64,000 nucleotides of DNA from Liolophura sinensis (GCF_032854445.1 NC_088296.1:8840706-8904705); one strand, 5' to 3'; shown: positions 10,863-23,499, numbered from the stretch's first letter. The notes: a model not told the origin generated them from the sequence alone. Numbers and translations are program-made.

Positions 10863-11095
10863 AAAGCAAGCCGATTGGTTAGCGTGCCAACGCGGCAAAC
10901 TGACAATGGCGTCTCTCACCAATGCGGTCGCTGGGAGTTCAATTCCAGCTCATGCCGGCTTTCTCTCCCGTCGTATAAATGTGGTAAGATCTGTCAGGAA
11001 CCTGCGGATGGTCGTGGGATTCAACTGAGCTATGTCCATATTTTTTTCGCCCCACATTATGCCGATCACTGTCGTATAAGAGAAATATTTTTGAA
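10863..11095 (+). mobile_element. SINE family A, old diverged copy
   Basis: CCGATTGGTTAGCGTGCCAA head, CCAATGCGGTCGCTGGGAGT, GAACCTGCGGATGGTCGTGG and CACTGTCGTATAAG are all recognisable, with many substitutions and no AAAT tail. Confidence 0.75.
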
Positions 11096-11329
11096 CCAAC
11101 ACGTATACTTTGCATGTGCGCATTTATATCGGTGCATGTGTCACTCTGCGTGTGTACTAGGTCAGGCCAGCTTGGCCAAGATTAACTTCAGGGACCTCAG
11201 GGATTCATGGTATGAGCTAAGCTACGGGTGAATATGTGTTTTATTACACTGGCTTTAATTCCGTGCAGGTTGTCTTTGAAGTGGTGGGGGTAGATTTTCC
11301 AAAACCATAGGGTTGCACTAGTTTTAAAC

Positions 11330-11510
11330 AAAACCTCAACCCATCTCAAGCAATGCGGCCAGGCGTTTCCTGGGTCTCCATTATGTTGGATGCAAATAAC
11401 ACACGATGTACGCTACTGTCAAACTCGGATCTGATGAACCAAACCAGACCTGTCCATTTCGCGTAGAACTGGGAAATGGGCCTGTGATGAGGAATATACA
11501 CACTTAGGAT
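11330..11510 (-). repeat. Dispersed repeat, also at 44085-44245
   Basis: On the minus strand this reads TAATGGAGACCCAGGAAACG, then CCTGGCCGCA and later TTTAAAACTAGT. The same order is on the plus strand at about 44158-44235. Family not recognised. Confidence 0.55.
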
Positions 11511-11555
11511 GAAAATTAATGAAAATTAACACAATGAAGTGATACCTAGTTTGTT

Positions 11556-11830
11556 ATCGACAACTGATATTCTAGCAGGGTACACTATTTAAATAATGAT
11601 TTCACTCAGTCGCCTTGAACATACTCTGTGTCTTTCCAATATCATTTCAAAACGACTGCTTCTCTTTGCATGTCTTCGTCCTATTTTTATACTTGGTATA
11701 CTTTCTTAGTTATTAGGTACTTTGTGTCATACGTCGTTTTGAGGAATTGGCCTGGTGATGTTTGACCTGGAATGTCCCTATTGGTTGACGACTGGTATAC
11801 GAATATCTGTTAGGTGCATAAATCCTATCT
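11556..11830 (+). repeat. Dispersed repeat, also at 40020-40295
   Basis: Shares scattered blocks with 40020-40295, including an ATATTCTAGC/ATATACTAGC block, ATCATTTCAAAACGACT-type, CTTCTCTTTGCATG, and TATACGAATRTCT near the end. Both copies are in the same orientation. Not assigned to a known family. Confidence 0.5.
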
Positions 11831-12917
11831 AATTTCCTATCAGAAGAATGGCAATCCGCCCGTATTGCATGATAGCGAGAAAACCACCCTTGTCATTTGT
11901 TTGTAAAAATTATGATTCTGGGTTTGTGTCATTATTAATGTACATTATAGGCCTGCGCAGATGGAACGATATATCACACTAACACACAACCATGGATGGA
12001 TGGATATTACATGGATATAGTAGGATACAGAAATATACAGCAAAAAATATTGCATGTAGTCATCGTCATCTAAGTGAAAAATTGTTAAATATCAGGCAAA
12101 ACCATAGCATTATTTCATTCATTAAATGAAGAGGGAAATCAGTGCTGAGAAGGGGCGGCCATTAAAACAAAGCACGCGAAATTACCCAATCTACTTAAAT
12201 AACTCTCTAAGATGCCTGTAATTGTAATCTATAAATAATTAATCATGGTATATCGTCCTTGATAGCGTCAGTTTAGTTAAAGTGACGCGAGTTCTACAAG
12301 CACATTCGCCTGCTACCTTCCTTAAATGATTTTAAAGACGCCTCGTAGCAATACACTACTTCCCAGCTATTGTTAGCAGGCCGCTATGTTTTAACACTGA
12401 AGAACATACTGTAGTATGCTACTTCATGACAGGGATAATTTGTAAATTCTAAAGATTGCCAATTGATAAGACTTTAAATGCTATGATTTGCACGAGCTAT
12501 TTTTGATACGTTTTTATATACATGAACATTCATCTATCGCCAGACGCGATGTATTTTTTTGATTTGTCATGCTTTGACTCTTACTATTCTGATACATGAC
12601 TTGTAATTTCTTTTTGCTAATTTTGTAGCTTTTATCTCAAGACATCGCGCTCATGATGCGACGCCATAGCTGTATCCCAGCAATAAATCACATCTTCATT
12701 CACAAGATAAGAAATGTGGCTTAACTGAACCCAGCACTTGCCCGCAAATAGGGCGTGAGGCAGTACAGGCACCATGGGTTTATCATTTTCGACTCCACCA
12801 GGAAATCGTGAGTTAAAATGTTGGATCCTGACCATCACAACAGTTTGAAGCCCAGCCTTGGTGCTTTTAGAGCTTCACCGGTGGAGAGTTAATAAGGAGC
12901 CGTCTTTATACACATTT

Positions 12918-12995
12918 ATTTGGTCGATGTTTTACGCCGCAATCAATCATGTTTCACTTATACAACCATCCATAGGTTGCTAGTAGACCGTTTCA
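12918..12995 (-). mobile_element. SINE family A tail relic inside copy A
   Basis: ATTTATTTGGTCGATGTTTT, ACGCCGCAATCAATCATGTT and CACTTATACAACC are a decayed minus-strand SINE 3' end. The matching relic is at 25770-25850, so this insertion predates the duplication. Confidence 0.6.
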
Positions 12996-13469
12996 CGTAC
13001 ATGTACGACTGCAGAGGAAGTTAGCATGGGCTGGACTTGGCCTTCTTTACACCAGCGACAATAAAACTCAGCCTCCAGATTGCCGCGAAGCTTAAAGTTC
13101 GTCCAACAAACCCTGCCTTCGACTGTCTTTTGAATCCGTCGTATGTAGATACGCTCAATAAAAGCCCTAACAAGATCACTTCAATGAGTATTCTTATTCG
13201 AGACCATATCGTGAAAGTCAACCAGCTATAGCAGATGGCTCAAATCCTTTTTTCCAGAGTTTCCTCTCTCGCTTCTTTCACAACCTGACTGAAAATCTGA
13301 TCCATGTAAACATAAGTAAGCAGATACATCTCCTATCATATTTCAGGAAAGTTTTGCTGATATTCAGGGCAACTGGGCTATAAATTTGTATACGTTTGTA
13401 TACGTCTGTTTTGGTAACAGCACACTGGGGAAATACACGGTGGTAATAGGAGGATCAGGAAGTAGACGG

Positions 13470-15350
13470 AGGAAAAAAAAAAACACACACCTGAGAAGAT
13501 ACCCCAGATGCAATATGTGGGTCAGAAATCAGACGTACACGAAAGGAACACGAGGAGATCCTAATCAGGTAATATTTGGACCAGGTAACAGAAGCAGGAA
13601 ACCCACCTTGCCTGAGGATAAACACCAAGTAATGTGAAGGGGAGGAAACCCACTACACCTGACAATAAACACTCAGATACTATCTGGACCAGGTCTCAGA
13701 GACAAAACCTACTGCACCTGAGAAGATACACATCAGGCACTAGCTACACCAGGTGTCAGATAGGAAACCCACCACAGCTGAGAAGATACACATCGGACAC
13801 TGTCTGTACCAGGTCTCAGATACACATCAAATACTATCTAGAGCAGGTGTCAGTGAGGAAACCTGCTACACCTGAAAAGATACACATCAGGTGCTGTCTG
13901 GACCACGTATCAGAGACGAAGCCCACCGCACCCGAGAAGATAACCACATCAAGCACTGCCTGGACCAGGTATCAGAGAAGAAACCCACCGCATCTGAGAA
14001 GAAACACACCAGGTACTATCTAAAGCAGGCATCAGAGAGGAAACCTACCACACCTGAGAAGATACACGTCAGCTACTGTCTGGACCAGGTATTAAACACA
14101 GAGGATATCCACCACACCTGAGAAAATACGCGAAGTAATATGTGGATCATGCCTCAGGCAGAGAGGAAACCCAACACATGTCAGATGGTACACGCCAGGT
14201 AATATGTGGACTATGCCTTGGGCATAGAGGAAACCCAGCACACGAGAGAAAATGTACAAGTTAACGTGTGAGGAACTGAGCTGAGTGGAAACAAAACATA
14301 CCCCAGAGGATACACATATAATATGTCGGTCCAAAGATAGACAGAAAAAAACTGTCCCCATCTAAGACAATACAATCAGGTAATATGAAGACCAGGTATC
14401 AGACAGAGAGAATGCGCACCACACCACAGAAGATGGATACCATGTAATGTGTGGATCAGATGTCAGCCAGAGAGGAAAAAAAGCTCTCCCGAGAAGTTAC
14501 ACGTCATGTGATGTGTGGACCCTGTATAAGAGAGTGGGGAAAACAAGTTCTCTTGAGAAGTTACACATTAGATAATATATGTGGACCAAGTAACAGACAC
14601 AGAGAAAACACATCATACCTGAGAAGACACACATTAGCGAAACACATTATTCTTTCCAGATATCAGACAGAAAACACACCACAGGTGAGAAGATACACAT
14701 ATTGACATCCGGGAATATTCGCACAAGGTATGAGACAGAAAGGAAACCCAAAACAGCTGAGAAGATACACATCAGTTAATAGATGGACAAGGTACCAGAC
14801 ACAGAAGAAAGACAGCACACCTCAGCAATTACACATTACAGAATATGTGGACCAAGTATCAGACAGAGGAAACCCACCAAACCTGAGAACATACACATTT
14901 AAGAATATTCATACCAGGAATCAGACAGAAGGGAAACACACCAAACCTGAAAAGTTACACATCAGGCAATATGTGGACGAGGTATTAGACAAGGAGGAAA
15001 CCCACTACAACTGAGAAGATACACATCAGGTTAAAGATGGGCAATGTATCAGAGAGAGAGGAAACAACCCGCACCTGAGAAGTTACACATAAAGTAATAT
15101 GTGGACCAAGTATCAAACAGAGAGGAAACCCACCACACCTACAAAGTTGCACATTAGTTAATATGCGCACAAGTATCAGACAGACATGAAACACAGCATA
15201 CCTGAGAAGGTACACATCAGGTAACACATGGACCAAGTATGAGACAAAGTAAACTCACCACATCTGTGAAGATAGACATTAGGGAATATTATTATCAGGT
15301 CTCAGAAAGAGTGGAAAGCCAGAAATACTAAGAAGATACCCATCAGGTAA
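13470..15350. repeat. ~62-bp degenerate minisatellite (about 30 copies)
   Basis: Unit built on CACACCTGAGAAGATACACA, TCAGGTAATATGTGGACCA and AGGTATCAGACAGAGAGGAA followed by ACCCAC. Copies vary in length from about 58 to 66 bases. The same array, shorter, is at 25940-26660. Overlapping open frames of 80-130 codons in several frames are by-products of the repeat. Confidence 0.85.
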
Positions 15351-15770
15351 CCTAAAAGTGAAATTGGTACACATAAAACTGCTACATACGGTGCATGATT
15401 TTAAGACACTATAAAGAATTTACATACTACACAATCATTTACTCAGCATGTGTTTCAGACGTTGGAACACAAAGGACAGACAATGAGCAAAATAGCATGG
15501 AGTCAGTCATACATGAATACAACATCTGACTTCGAACAGCAAGCAGTTGAAACAGAACAGTGCACTTGTGTACAACAAATAATCTTGATCACAGATTGTC
15601 ATAGCTACATTACTGGTGATATAAAACCACTTCTTAATGTAAATCAGGTACATTTGCAAAGTTCAGAAATCAAAGGTGATTTTTGACAGAAACAGTCTTG
15701 CGTGTTTTTAAAATACATGTATTGGGATTCCGAACCAAAAAATCACCCTGACCAAGTCACAGATGCACAA

Positions 15771-17040
15771 TGTTGACTATGTATATTTTCATGTATAAAT
15801 GGTGATCTGTTTTGCTCTGTGACACTCCACCATCACTAATAAGAGTTCAGGTGAAAGCAACATACGACGTATGGAAGATTACCAGCAGCATTGTGGTGAG
15901 TATAACCGCTGAGGCAAATCTTCATGGGTGTGGGTAATAACTAAGTGGTTGTGGTAAGTGGTAAGTGACAACCGTGAATATGGACAAATGCGAAACGCGA
16001 CACGTCGTCATGTTTGTATGTATGTATCCACTAAAAGTGAAAACTCTACGTGGAAAACATTTGGAGTTATAGACCGGGTATAGAAGCGTGCTTTCACGAG
16101 ATTTACTGCTTCCGGTGACAGGTCGCATATTTAGGTTACGCATGTGCAATTCAGACAATTGGGTGAACGATTTGCTGCCGAACTGCAAGAGTGAAGGCGC
16201 ACTGATTGGGTAATACTGCAATAGTACAGACATTTTAGGTTGTTGATGCACTATAAATTTCTGCACTGCTGGTTTGCACCTAGTTAAAATATATTGGAAT
16301 TTTGTCTGTTTTGGATAGAACTGAAAACTTTTTTTGCCGTTGTTACTTCCTAACCCTCTGGAGGTTACCAAGGTAACGGGATGCTATCACTTGAATTACA
16401 GCAACCACAGCTCAAAAAATGGTGGTAATACTAGGTTGCTTTTTTGATATGCTGAAGTGAAAAGTGCAAGGTGCGTGTGGTGGTATGGCATTGTACCACG
16501 CGAAATTTAGGGCATATATATTTTTGAGGTTGAAGCTGAAAACTTTACTACATAAATAGTAAGGAAAATCAATGCGCTCGTGTAACCTATAACATGGCGG
16601 TGTCAAATAGTTATTTGTCAAACTGTGCGTCCCCATTAAACAATCCTTAACTACAGCAATGTGACAATTACACCCAGTACAGGGCTGTGCCTTATATGAC
16701 AAACATCATCAAGAAAAATCACGTTTAAAAACTCACTTTTCTTATTGCTGACGTTTAAGATGTGGCCCGTAGTAACTGGTGGAATGTCGACTTAGATCAG
16801 CAACTCAAGGCTGTAGTTTCCGCCGTGACCCAGATCAGGGGAGATAATCACCAGTCCGGCTTGTCCCCTCCCACCCCCCGATCTACCCGGCCCATGTATT
16901 TTGAATTGATCAGCACTTTACCCGCCGTGTTTACAGTAAACACCCTCTGACCAATTCCCGACTTGTCTTGCACCAATTGATCTGAGGACTGTCAGGACAT
17001 GTTATTTGAATCACATATGGCAAGGTCACATTATGTACGC
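15771..17040. other. Intergenic sequence with an unassigned 149-codon open frame
   Basis: A minus-strand open frame at 16371-15922 starts MVTSRGLGSNNGKKSFQFYP. It shows no domain, no signal peptide and no repeat match. A second frame, 16702-16412, has similar properties. I see no splice or promoter support, so neither is called a gene. Confidence 0.3.
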
Positions 17041-17054
17041 GCTCTGTCTACAGC

Positions 17055-17216
17055 TTTGTATTTATTTATTTATTTATTTGATTGGTGTTTTACGCCGTAC
17101 TCAAGAATATTTCACTTATACGACGGCGGCCAGCATTATGGTGGGTGGAAACCGGGCACAGCCCGGGGGAAACCCAGGCCCTTCCGCAGGTTTCTGACAG
17201 ACCTTCCCAAGTACTA
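17055..17216 (-). mobile_element. SINE family A, head-truncated
   Basis: Read on the plus strand: TATTTATTTATTTATTTGAT tail, GGTGTTTTACGCCGTACTCA, GACGGCGGCCAGCATTATGG and GAAACCCAGGCCCTTCCGCA. Stops before the tRNA-like head. Confidence 0.9.
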
Positions 17217-17919
17217 GAGCTTTGTAAGACAGACAAACAGATACACGCGTAATTATTTATTCCTTTAGTTTTTTTGTTTTTGTTTGTTTTTTATTACTTT
17301 TTGGCTCATTAATTTATTAATATATTTATTTGTGTATATTTTATTAGCCTTTCTCTCTATTTCTCATTAGTCGTTTTTTCATTTATAAACTTATTTTTCA
17401 TTTACACGACAGCTATGCCGATTAATAATGCATCTTTTGTGTTAGCACCGCAGTTCTTATAGACAGTATAGGTGTCGAAAGGTAGATATTTTCGAAAGAG
17501 CTAGGTAGAGTGAATAACGGCGGCTTCAAATTTGTAAACTTACTCTGCAATACAAATATGTTTATTATCTAGTGTTTATTTAGGAACACATTTTGGTACT
17601 TGTCCTTGTTGCATAGTAATGTTCGAAATAAGGATGTGATGTATGTCTAATGAATTTATTTGAAAGTGAAAATTTTTTCTTTCTCTACAAACATATGCAT
17701 TTAATCTGAATTATGATAATATTTATAAATAAACATATAAATATGATCAAAATCCTTGTTGAACACATTTGGTAGACAAAAATACCAAAGTGCAAATATA
17801 TCTATTAAACATGTGTTACAATCTCATTTATAACATTATCACACCGACACTATATATACCGAAAGTTGGTCCCAAATACTCATCGTACAAAAATATTTTC
17901 AAATGTCAGTTAAAGAAAG
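17217..17919. other. AT-rich intergenic sequence
   Basis: Very AT-rich, with many T-runs and no recognised gene or repeat. Confidence 0.4.
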
Positions 17920-19050
17920 CCGGTAGATGATTGGGCAGACGGGCCCATAGCTCTTGGTTAGAAGTCTGTCCATAGATGATTGGATGAATGAATCCATGGC
18001 TCTTGGTTAGAAGTCTGTCCATAGCTGATTGGATGAATGAACGCATGGCTCTTGGTTAGAAGTCTGTCGATAGATGATTGGATGAATGAGCCCATGGCTC
18101 TTGATTAGAAGTCCGTCGATGGATGATTGGATGAATGAGCCCATGTCTCTTGGTTAGAAGTCTGTCGATAGATGAATGGATAAATGAACCCATGGCTCTT
18201 GTTTAGAAGTCTGTCGATAGATGATTGGATGAATGAGCCCATGGCTCTTGGTTAGAAGTCTGTCGACAGAAGATTGGATGAATGAACCCATGGCTCTTGA
18301 TTAGAAGTCTGTCGATAGATGATTGGATAAATGAACCCATGGCTCATGGTTAGAAGTCTGCCGATAGATGAATGGATGAATAAACCCATGGCTCTTGGTT
18401 AGAAGTCTGTCGGTAGATGATTGGATGAGTAAACCCATGCCTCATGGTTAGAAGTCTGCCGATAGATGATTGGATAAATGAATCCATGGCTCTTGGTTAG
18501 AAGTCTGTCCATAGATGATTGGATAAATGAACCCATGGCTCTTGGTTAGAAGTCTGTCGATAGATGATTGGATGAATGAGCCCATGGCTCTTGGTTAGAA
18601 GTCTGTCGATTGATGATTGGATGAATGAGCCCATGGCTCTTGGTTAGAAGTCTATCGATAGATGATTGGATGAATGAACCCATGGCTCTTGGTTAGAAGT
18701 CTGTCGATAGAGGAATGGATGAATGAACCCATGGCTCATGGTTAGAAGTCTGTCGATAGATGAATGGATGAATGAACCCATGGCTCTTGGTTAGAAGTCT
18801 GTCGATAGATGAATGGATGAATGAGCCCATGGCTCTTGGTTAGAAGTCTGTCGATAGATGAATGGATGAATGAACCCATGGCTCTTGGTTAGAAGTCTGT
18901 GGAGAGAGGAATGGATGAATGAACCCATGGCTCTTGGTTAGAAGTCTGTCGATAGATGATTAGATGAATGAACCCATGGCTCATGGTTAAAAGTCTGTCG
19001 ATAGATGATTAGATGAATGAACAGTCTCTTGGTTAGAAGCCTAACAAATC
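17920..19050. repeat. 49-bp minisatellite, about 23 copies
   Basis: Unit GATAGATGATTGGATGAATG followed by AGCCCATGGCTCTTGGTTAG and AAGTCTGTC. Units alternate at a few positions (GATTGG/GAATGG, AGCCC/AACCC, CTCTTGG/CTCATGG), suggesting longer duplicated blocks. Each unit contains an NcoI-type CCATGG palindrome. Confidence 0.9.
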
Positions 19051-19124
19051 CTCCGACCACAAGCTGGCGCTGAAGTAAAAGGATATAGAATCAACCACGC
19101 CAATGAATTGATTAATTAAATATA

Positions 19125-19205
19125 TTTATTTATTTAACACCGTGTTCAAAAATGTTTTATTTATATGGTCGCGGCCTGGTAAATTGCTGGATGCAACCAG
19201 CTTAC
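19125..19205 (-). mobile_element. SINE family A relic
   Basis: Plus-strand text TTTATTTATTTAACACCGTG, TTCAAAAATGTTTTATTTAT and ATGGTCGCGGCC resembles a decayed reverse SINE tail. Weak. Confidence 0.4.
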
Positions 19206-19680
19206 CCGGGTAGAACCGCCGACCTTTGTCACGTAACAAAATCTTTTCTGGCTAAAGACATGCATATATCGCTGGCGAATGAAAATGTATACGAGGTGAC
19301 TGAGAATTAGTTAATCCGACAAGTTGTTGTGAGATTTACACAATATTTTGTACAGAATCTTCTGTTGACCGTTATATTTGTTAGCACATGATGATGATGA
19401 ACCCCATGCCGAGACGGAGGTAAATTTGTCACCCGCTGAGGTTCATTCTACAAAGTTGTCACACCGCTGCCTCAAGCGCATTTCACCTGCTTATATGGTT
19501 TGAAAATTTTGTTGTAGACTGCTTCGTAGAACGAGCCCCTGGTGTAATCGCTAGATTAGTTTCCATAGCTTATTTGATGGTTACTGCCATCGTGACATTT
19601 CATTGTGTGTAACTTGGCCGAAAATGACAGCTCATAAACTTATTCCCTTTGGTTTGAGACAGGATTTGTTGTATGAAAAA

Positions 19681-19893
19681 TGGGGGCCTCCCTGATTCAG
19701 TTGGTTAGCGAGATCGCGCAGCGTAATGATTCAGGAGTGGTCGCTGTGAGTTCACGTCCAGCTCATGCTGGCTTCCTCTCCGGCCGTACACGGGCAGGTC
19801 TTGCAGCAACCTGCGGTTGGTCGCGGGTTTCCCCGGGGGTGTGCCCGATTTCCTCCCACCATAATGCTGGCCGCTGTCGTATAAGTGGGAGGT
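19681..19893 (+). mobile_element. SINE family A, 3'-truncated
   Basis: Head GGGGCCTCCCTGATTCAGTT, GTTAGCGAGATCGCGCAGCG, a shortened B-box region, and the middle up to GGCCGCTGTCGTATAAGTGG, where it stops. It ends about 35 bases from the stop codon of the receptor gene. Confidence 0.85.
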
Positions 19894-19926
19894 TTTATCA
19901 TTTGTTTTTGACAGCCTGTATATATA

Positions 19927-20127
19927 TTATTTAGTACACACTCGTCTTGCTATGGCTGTGAACGTCCCCGTTCGTGTTCCAGTATTGACGTATATTAAAT
20001 TCCCGGGCACTTGCCCGGAATTCACGTAGACCGGAGCATCGTTTAAGGTAGACTCCAGATTCTCGTCTTGTAATTCTCTCTGCAAATCGGTGTAGATGTG
20101 GCTGTTCGTACGAAACCTGTGATCAAT
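19927..20127 (-). CDS. Receptor last exon with tyrosine-motif tail
   Basis: 201 bases from acceptor to TAA. Three tyrosines in short motifs: IYTDL, VYVNS and IYVNT. The YVN spacing (about 14 residues apart) suggests duplicated docking sites. Confidence 0.6.
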   Translation of the reverse strand: MDHRFRTNSHIYTDLQRELQDENLESTLNDAPVYVNSGQVPGNLIYVNTGTRTGTFTAIARRVCTK

Positions 20128-20942
20128 CTGCAACTTTGAACAACAGAACACTTTTCATGTGCATAGGTAAGAAAAAATGTAAAGCAAAATTATAGCGTAC
20201 ACAGCCAAACAGCGCTTTTCAGTGCAGACGCCTGCGTCGGAACATAGTTTTACTTACTATGTAGCTCTACACCATCCCAGCCTTCCACTGAAAGGCTGCA
20301 TAGGCCTAACACAATGGACGTCCTCTGAAGTAATCTGGGCTATACACACGTAACTGGCCTGTCCAAAACACCGTGATGACAACAGTGCCAGTAGGAATGT
20401 ACTCTGACGTCATATGACCTTTTCCTCTTCCTACTCACTTCAGGCGAATGTTTTCAGGAGATTATCAAGCTAAACCTCTCGTGTTTAACAGAAACTACTC
20501 CAACATTAAAGCTTTGTTTAAAGTTAAAAACAAATTTCCCCTAATGTCGGAGTTCATAAAAAACCAGCTACATGGTTGATGACGTCATATAATTCAAAAA
20601 TCTGAAGGCATTTATCTCTCATAAGCAATCTAAGAAAAAAATGAAATCATTTTTACGCATATTTCCAGCTGTCCATCTGATCATTCTTACTTGTTTTCCA
20701 CTGTGATTTGTTACAACTTACCTGATTTCTGTTGCGGAGCTCTGATGGTCTTTGTTTCATGTTACACAATTGTCTCAGTTTGGACGCAATTGTTCCTCTG
20801 TGCAGAAAGATGAGTAGTACTAACAGTATTGCTGACGTCACACCAAACCCCGCCGCCAAGGCTGTGACGGCCACAAGTCTTCCTTCAAGGTCTTCTATTT
20901 GCGGGCTTCGTTCACAGGTCGTCATTGTTGAGTTGTCTCGGC
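19927..20942 (-). CDS. Single-pass membrane receptor, last two exons (ectodomain not found)
   Basis: Exon 20942-20722 and exon 20127-19927 join in phase 0 between a GTAAGT donor and a TTTGCAG-type acceptor. The first encodes a short extracellular stalk, then one strong membrane segment (LVAVTALAAGFGVTSAILLV followed by LLIFL), then a basic stop-transfer region (HRGTIASKLRQ). The second encodes a tail with IYTDL, PVYVNSG and LIYVNTG before TAA. Y-x-N is the known binding motif for Grb2-type SH2 domains, so the tail looks suited to tyrosine-phosphorylation signalling. The upstream exon must end in phase 1 and lies beyond 20942. The ectodomain, and hence the ligand, cannot be told. Confidence 0.6.
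20722..20942 (-). CDS. Receptor exon with membrane segment
   Basis: 221 bases between a TTTTTTCAG acceptor and a GTAAGT donor. Begins two bases into a codon and ends on a codon boundary after NRNQ. Confidence 0.6.
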
Positions 20943-20969
20943 CTGAAAAAAGACTTATTTAATTAATAA

Positions 20970-21175
20970 TCCGATTGGTCTTTTACGTCCTACTCAAAAG
21001 TATTTCACTTATACGAAGACAGCCTACAATATGGTGAGAGGAAATCCGGAAGAGCCCAGAGGAAACCCAAGACCACAAGCTCCCTTTCCTCCCACCATAA
21101 TGCTGGTCGCCGTCATGTTACTAAAATATTCTGGGATACGGAGTAAAACACCAATAAGAAAAAATAAATATAAAT
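20970..21175. mobile_element. Two SINE family A fragments, tail to tail in inverted orientation
   Basis: 20970-21080 is a minus-strand tail fragment (GATTGGTCTTTTACGTCCTA, ATTTCACTTATACGAAGACA). 21082-21175 is a plus-strand fragment (CCTCCCACCATAATGCTGGT and AATAAATATAAAT tail). They abut at their middles, giving a partial hairpin about 30 bases upstream of the receptor exon. Confidence 0.7.
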
Positions 21176-22184
21176 TGAATAAATATAACAGCATATCCAC
21201 TGTAAACCACCGCCCTTAGTCAGGTACCAGACAAACCTCCAGGCAGTCGAGGAAGCAAGAACTGGGTTCGAAAACGCGATTCCCCCCCCCCCCTTCCCCA
21301 CTGACCAAAGATCTGACAGTCGCATCGGAGCAAAAAAGCGTTCACCGTTCGGCTACTCGGTCATGGATATATTTTATTTTTATATTAATATAATTTTAAT
21401 ATTTCAAGAAAACGTCGATCTTTACACTGCAGCTCAGCAGCGTTAGAAGTACTAAACATCATCGGATCATTGTAACAGTTCCCACAGTGTTTTTAACAGA
21501 AAATAAAACGTCATGGACAAAAAAATATATTCAGACAAACAGTGAGTAAAGATTAAATTAAATGGTGTAGCATATAAAACGTTTTCTCTGTTGAAAGCAT
21601 TGTGACGAGTGTCGCAAGATGTGAAATGGTTTTATGTACATCCAACTGATCAGGTTTTCTCTCATTTACTCCACCTGGAAGGCTCAAAGTATTCAGTCCG
21701 ATATTGTATATCCCCTGCTTATGATTGCAATTCAGGGGAGGCAGCTCTTGTCAACAAACCGAATGCTGAAATGGGTGGCCTTCTTCCTAATGTTGTTTTT
21801 TTTTTTTCTTTTAAAATATTCGAATGGAGATATGGACGTATTTTTAGAGATTCATAATGACAAAAGTTGCAGGTAGCTCCTCACCATGTACTCGTGGAAG
21901 CGGTATGTATTTGCATATGAACACAATGCAATTGAATTGTGTCCATCTACGCGTAAAGTCATTATGGAATGTTGACATATTCTTGAGTTCGGCGAAAAGC
22001 TCAATGAAATGCATAAATTCATACTAAAACATGACCGGCGTCAAATGAATGACACAATCTTCAGAATATCACTAAACACTAATCAAAATATTAATTATAC
22101 AAGCTTCATCTAATTATTCATTCACTGAATGACTGGACATTGCAGCACACTGCATTGCATTATCTTCTAACACACATAGGTGCC
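21176..22184. other. Intergenic or intronic sequence, nothing recognised
   Basis: Contains a C-run at 21283-21293 and a T-run near 21797. No exon of the receptor ectodomain was identified. Confidence 0.35.
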
Positions 22185-22436
22185 TCAGTGAGCTGTGGTT
22201 AACGTGTTAGCTCAGCACAATGACCGAGGAGCTTCCCACCTATGCGGTCGCTATGAGTTCAAGTCCTACTCATGTTGCGTTCCTCTCCGCCGTACGTGGG
22301 GACGTCCGCCAGCAACATGTAGGTTGTCATGGGTTTTTGCCCGGGCTCTGTCTGGTTTCCTCTCACCGTAATGCTGGCCGTCACGCATCGAATAAGTAAA
22401 TATTCGTGAGTTCGGCGTAAAACACCAACCAAATCA
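22185..22436 (+). mobile_element. SINE family A, diverged full length
   Basis: Head GCCTCAGTGAGCTGTGGTTA, CCTATGCGGTCGCTATGAGT, GCCGTACGTGGGGACGTCCG and TTCGGCGTAAAACACCAACC. It lies just upstream of the duplicated segment. Confidence 0.8.
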
Positions 22437-23499
22437 ATGGTTGAAGATGTTTATGTCGAAATCGAAAGTGACTGTGCTCTCGTCAAATTTGTAATTAGTT
22501 TAATGGCTTTCTCCGTTTTAAATGTACCAGGCTACTTAAATTGGCGTTCTAATATACCTGTAATTGCAATCTATAAATATATAATCATGATATATCGTTT
22601 TTGATAGCGTCAGTTTTGGAAAAGTGACGTGAGTTCTATAAGCGTATGTTTCGTCATCCACCTTTCTGGTGTAATACCTCCGCCGACACGTGGTAATACA
22701 TTACATTCCATGCAGCTAGTGTTAGCAATCCGCTATGTTTTAACACTGAATAACATAAAGTAGTCTGCCGTTTCATGGCAGGAATAATTTCATTATTTTT
22801 ATACAATTTTATTTTTTTAATTTTATAATTCTTAATGCTGTGAGGGGAGAGAGTGGGGCATAACGTACCCATGGGACAAAACCGACTTTTGTGCCACATT
22901 TGATACGATTTGCCGTACCGTTTTTTATAGTCATTTCTAATGTTAGATATAGCTATTTGCACAACATAAACCTTGCTGTCGATGATAATTGTAGACAAAT
23001 AATTATTCTAGAAGCCGGGGAAAATTTGGTTCATCTTTGATCTATGGTAAGCCTGTTTTTACCACAGTGCTCACATATTTTGTATGTCTCTTTCATTGCT
23101 AAGTTGCACTAGTTTCCACGACATGCAAAACGGCACACTGCTCCGTTTTGCCCCGATCCAAGGCCCATTTTCCCCCCTTTACCTCACATACTCATTCAAT
23201 ACCGGAATTTAGGCTAAGACTTTCAAGTCTATTAAAGAATAAATACCAATTTTAAAACAATAATCATAGCAAATCAGAAGAAAAAATGGAGAAACCCATT
23301 ATTTATATAAACGTATATGATGTATGATGGTTCAAACGTATAAAGCGTGTATCATGTACACTTTCACAGGAGCCTGAAATGGTAGATTACGATAACAAAA
23401 TAAACTTCCAGCCCTTTACATATAATTTTCCTCATTAGAACTGTAAAATTATCCAAGCTGAAAAGATGTTATTAACTGTACGCCTGAATACCGAGTAAC

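Larger units (their letters stand above)
12190..15770 (+). repeat. Segmental duplication copy A (~3.6 kb)
   Basis: Collinear with 22530-22840 plus 25387-27150. Matching landmarks are the GATAGCGTCAGTTT block (12262), CCGCTATGTTTTAACACTGA (12382), the CCAGCCTTGGTGCTTTTAGA block (12853), ACCAGCGACAATAAAACTCA (13051), the ~62-bp minisatellite, and the GTTTCAGACGTTGGAACACA block (15451). Open frames inside have no domain and differ between copies. It could be a large non-autonomous element with an internal minisatellite or a simple duplication. Confidence 0.8.

Noticed and set aside
12632-12838. 68-codon frame in segmental copy A
   Set aside because: The equivalent stretch in copy B (25520-25690) is interrupted, so there is no sign of selection on a protein.
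13386-15236. Several open frames of 80-130 codons with repeated Arg/Thr/Pro motifs
   Set aside because: They follow the 62-base minisatellite, change frame between units and occur on both strands.
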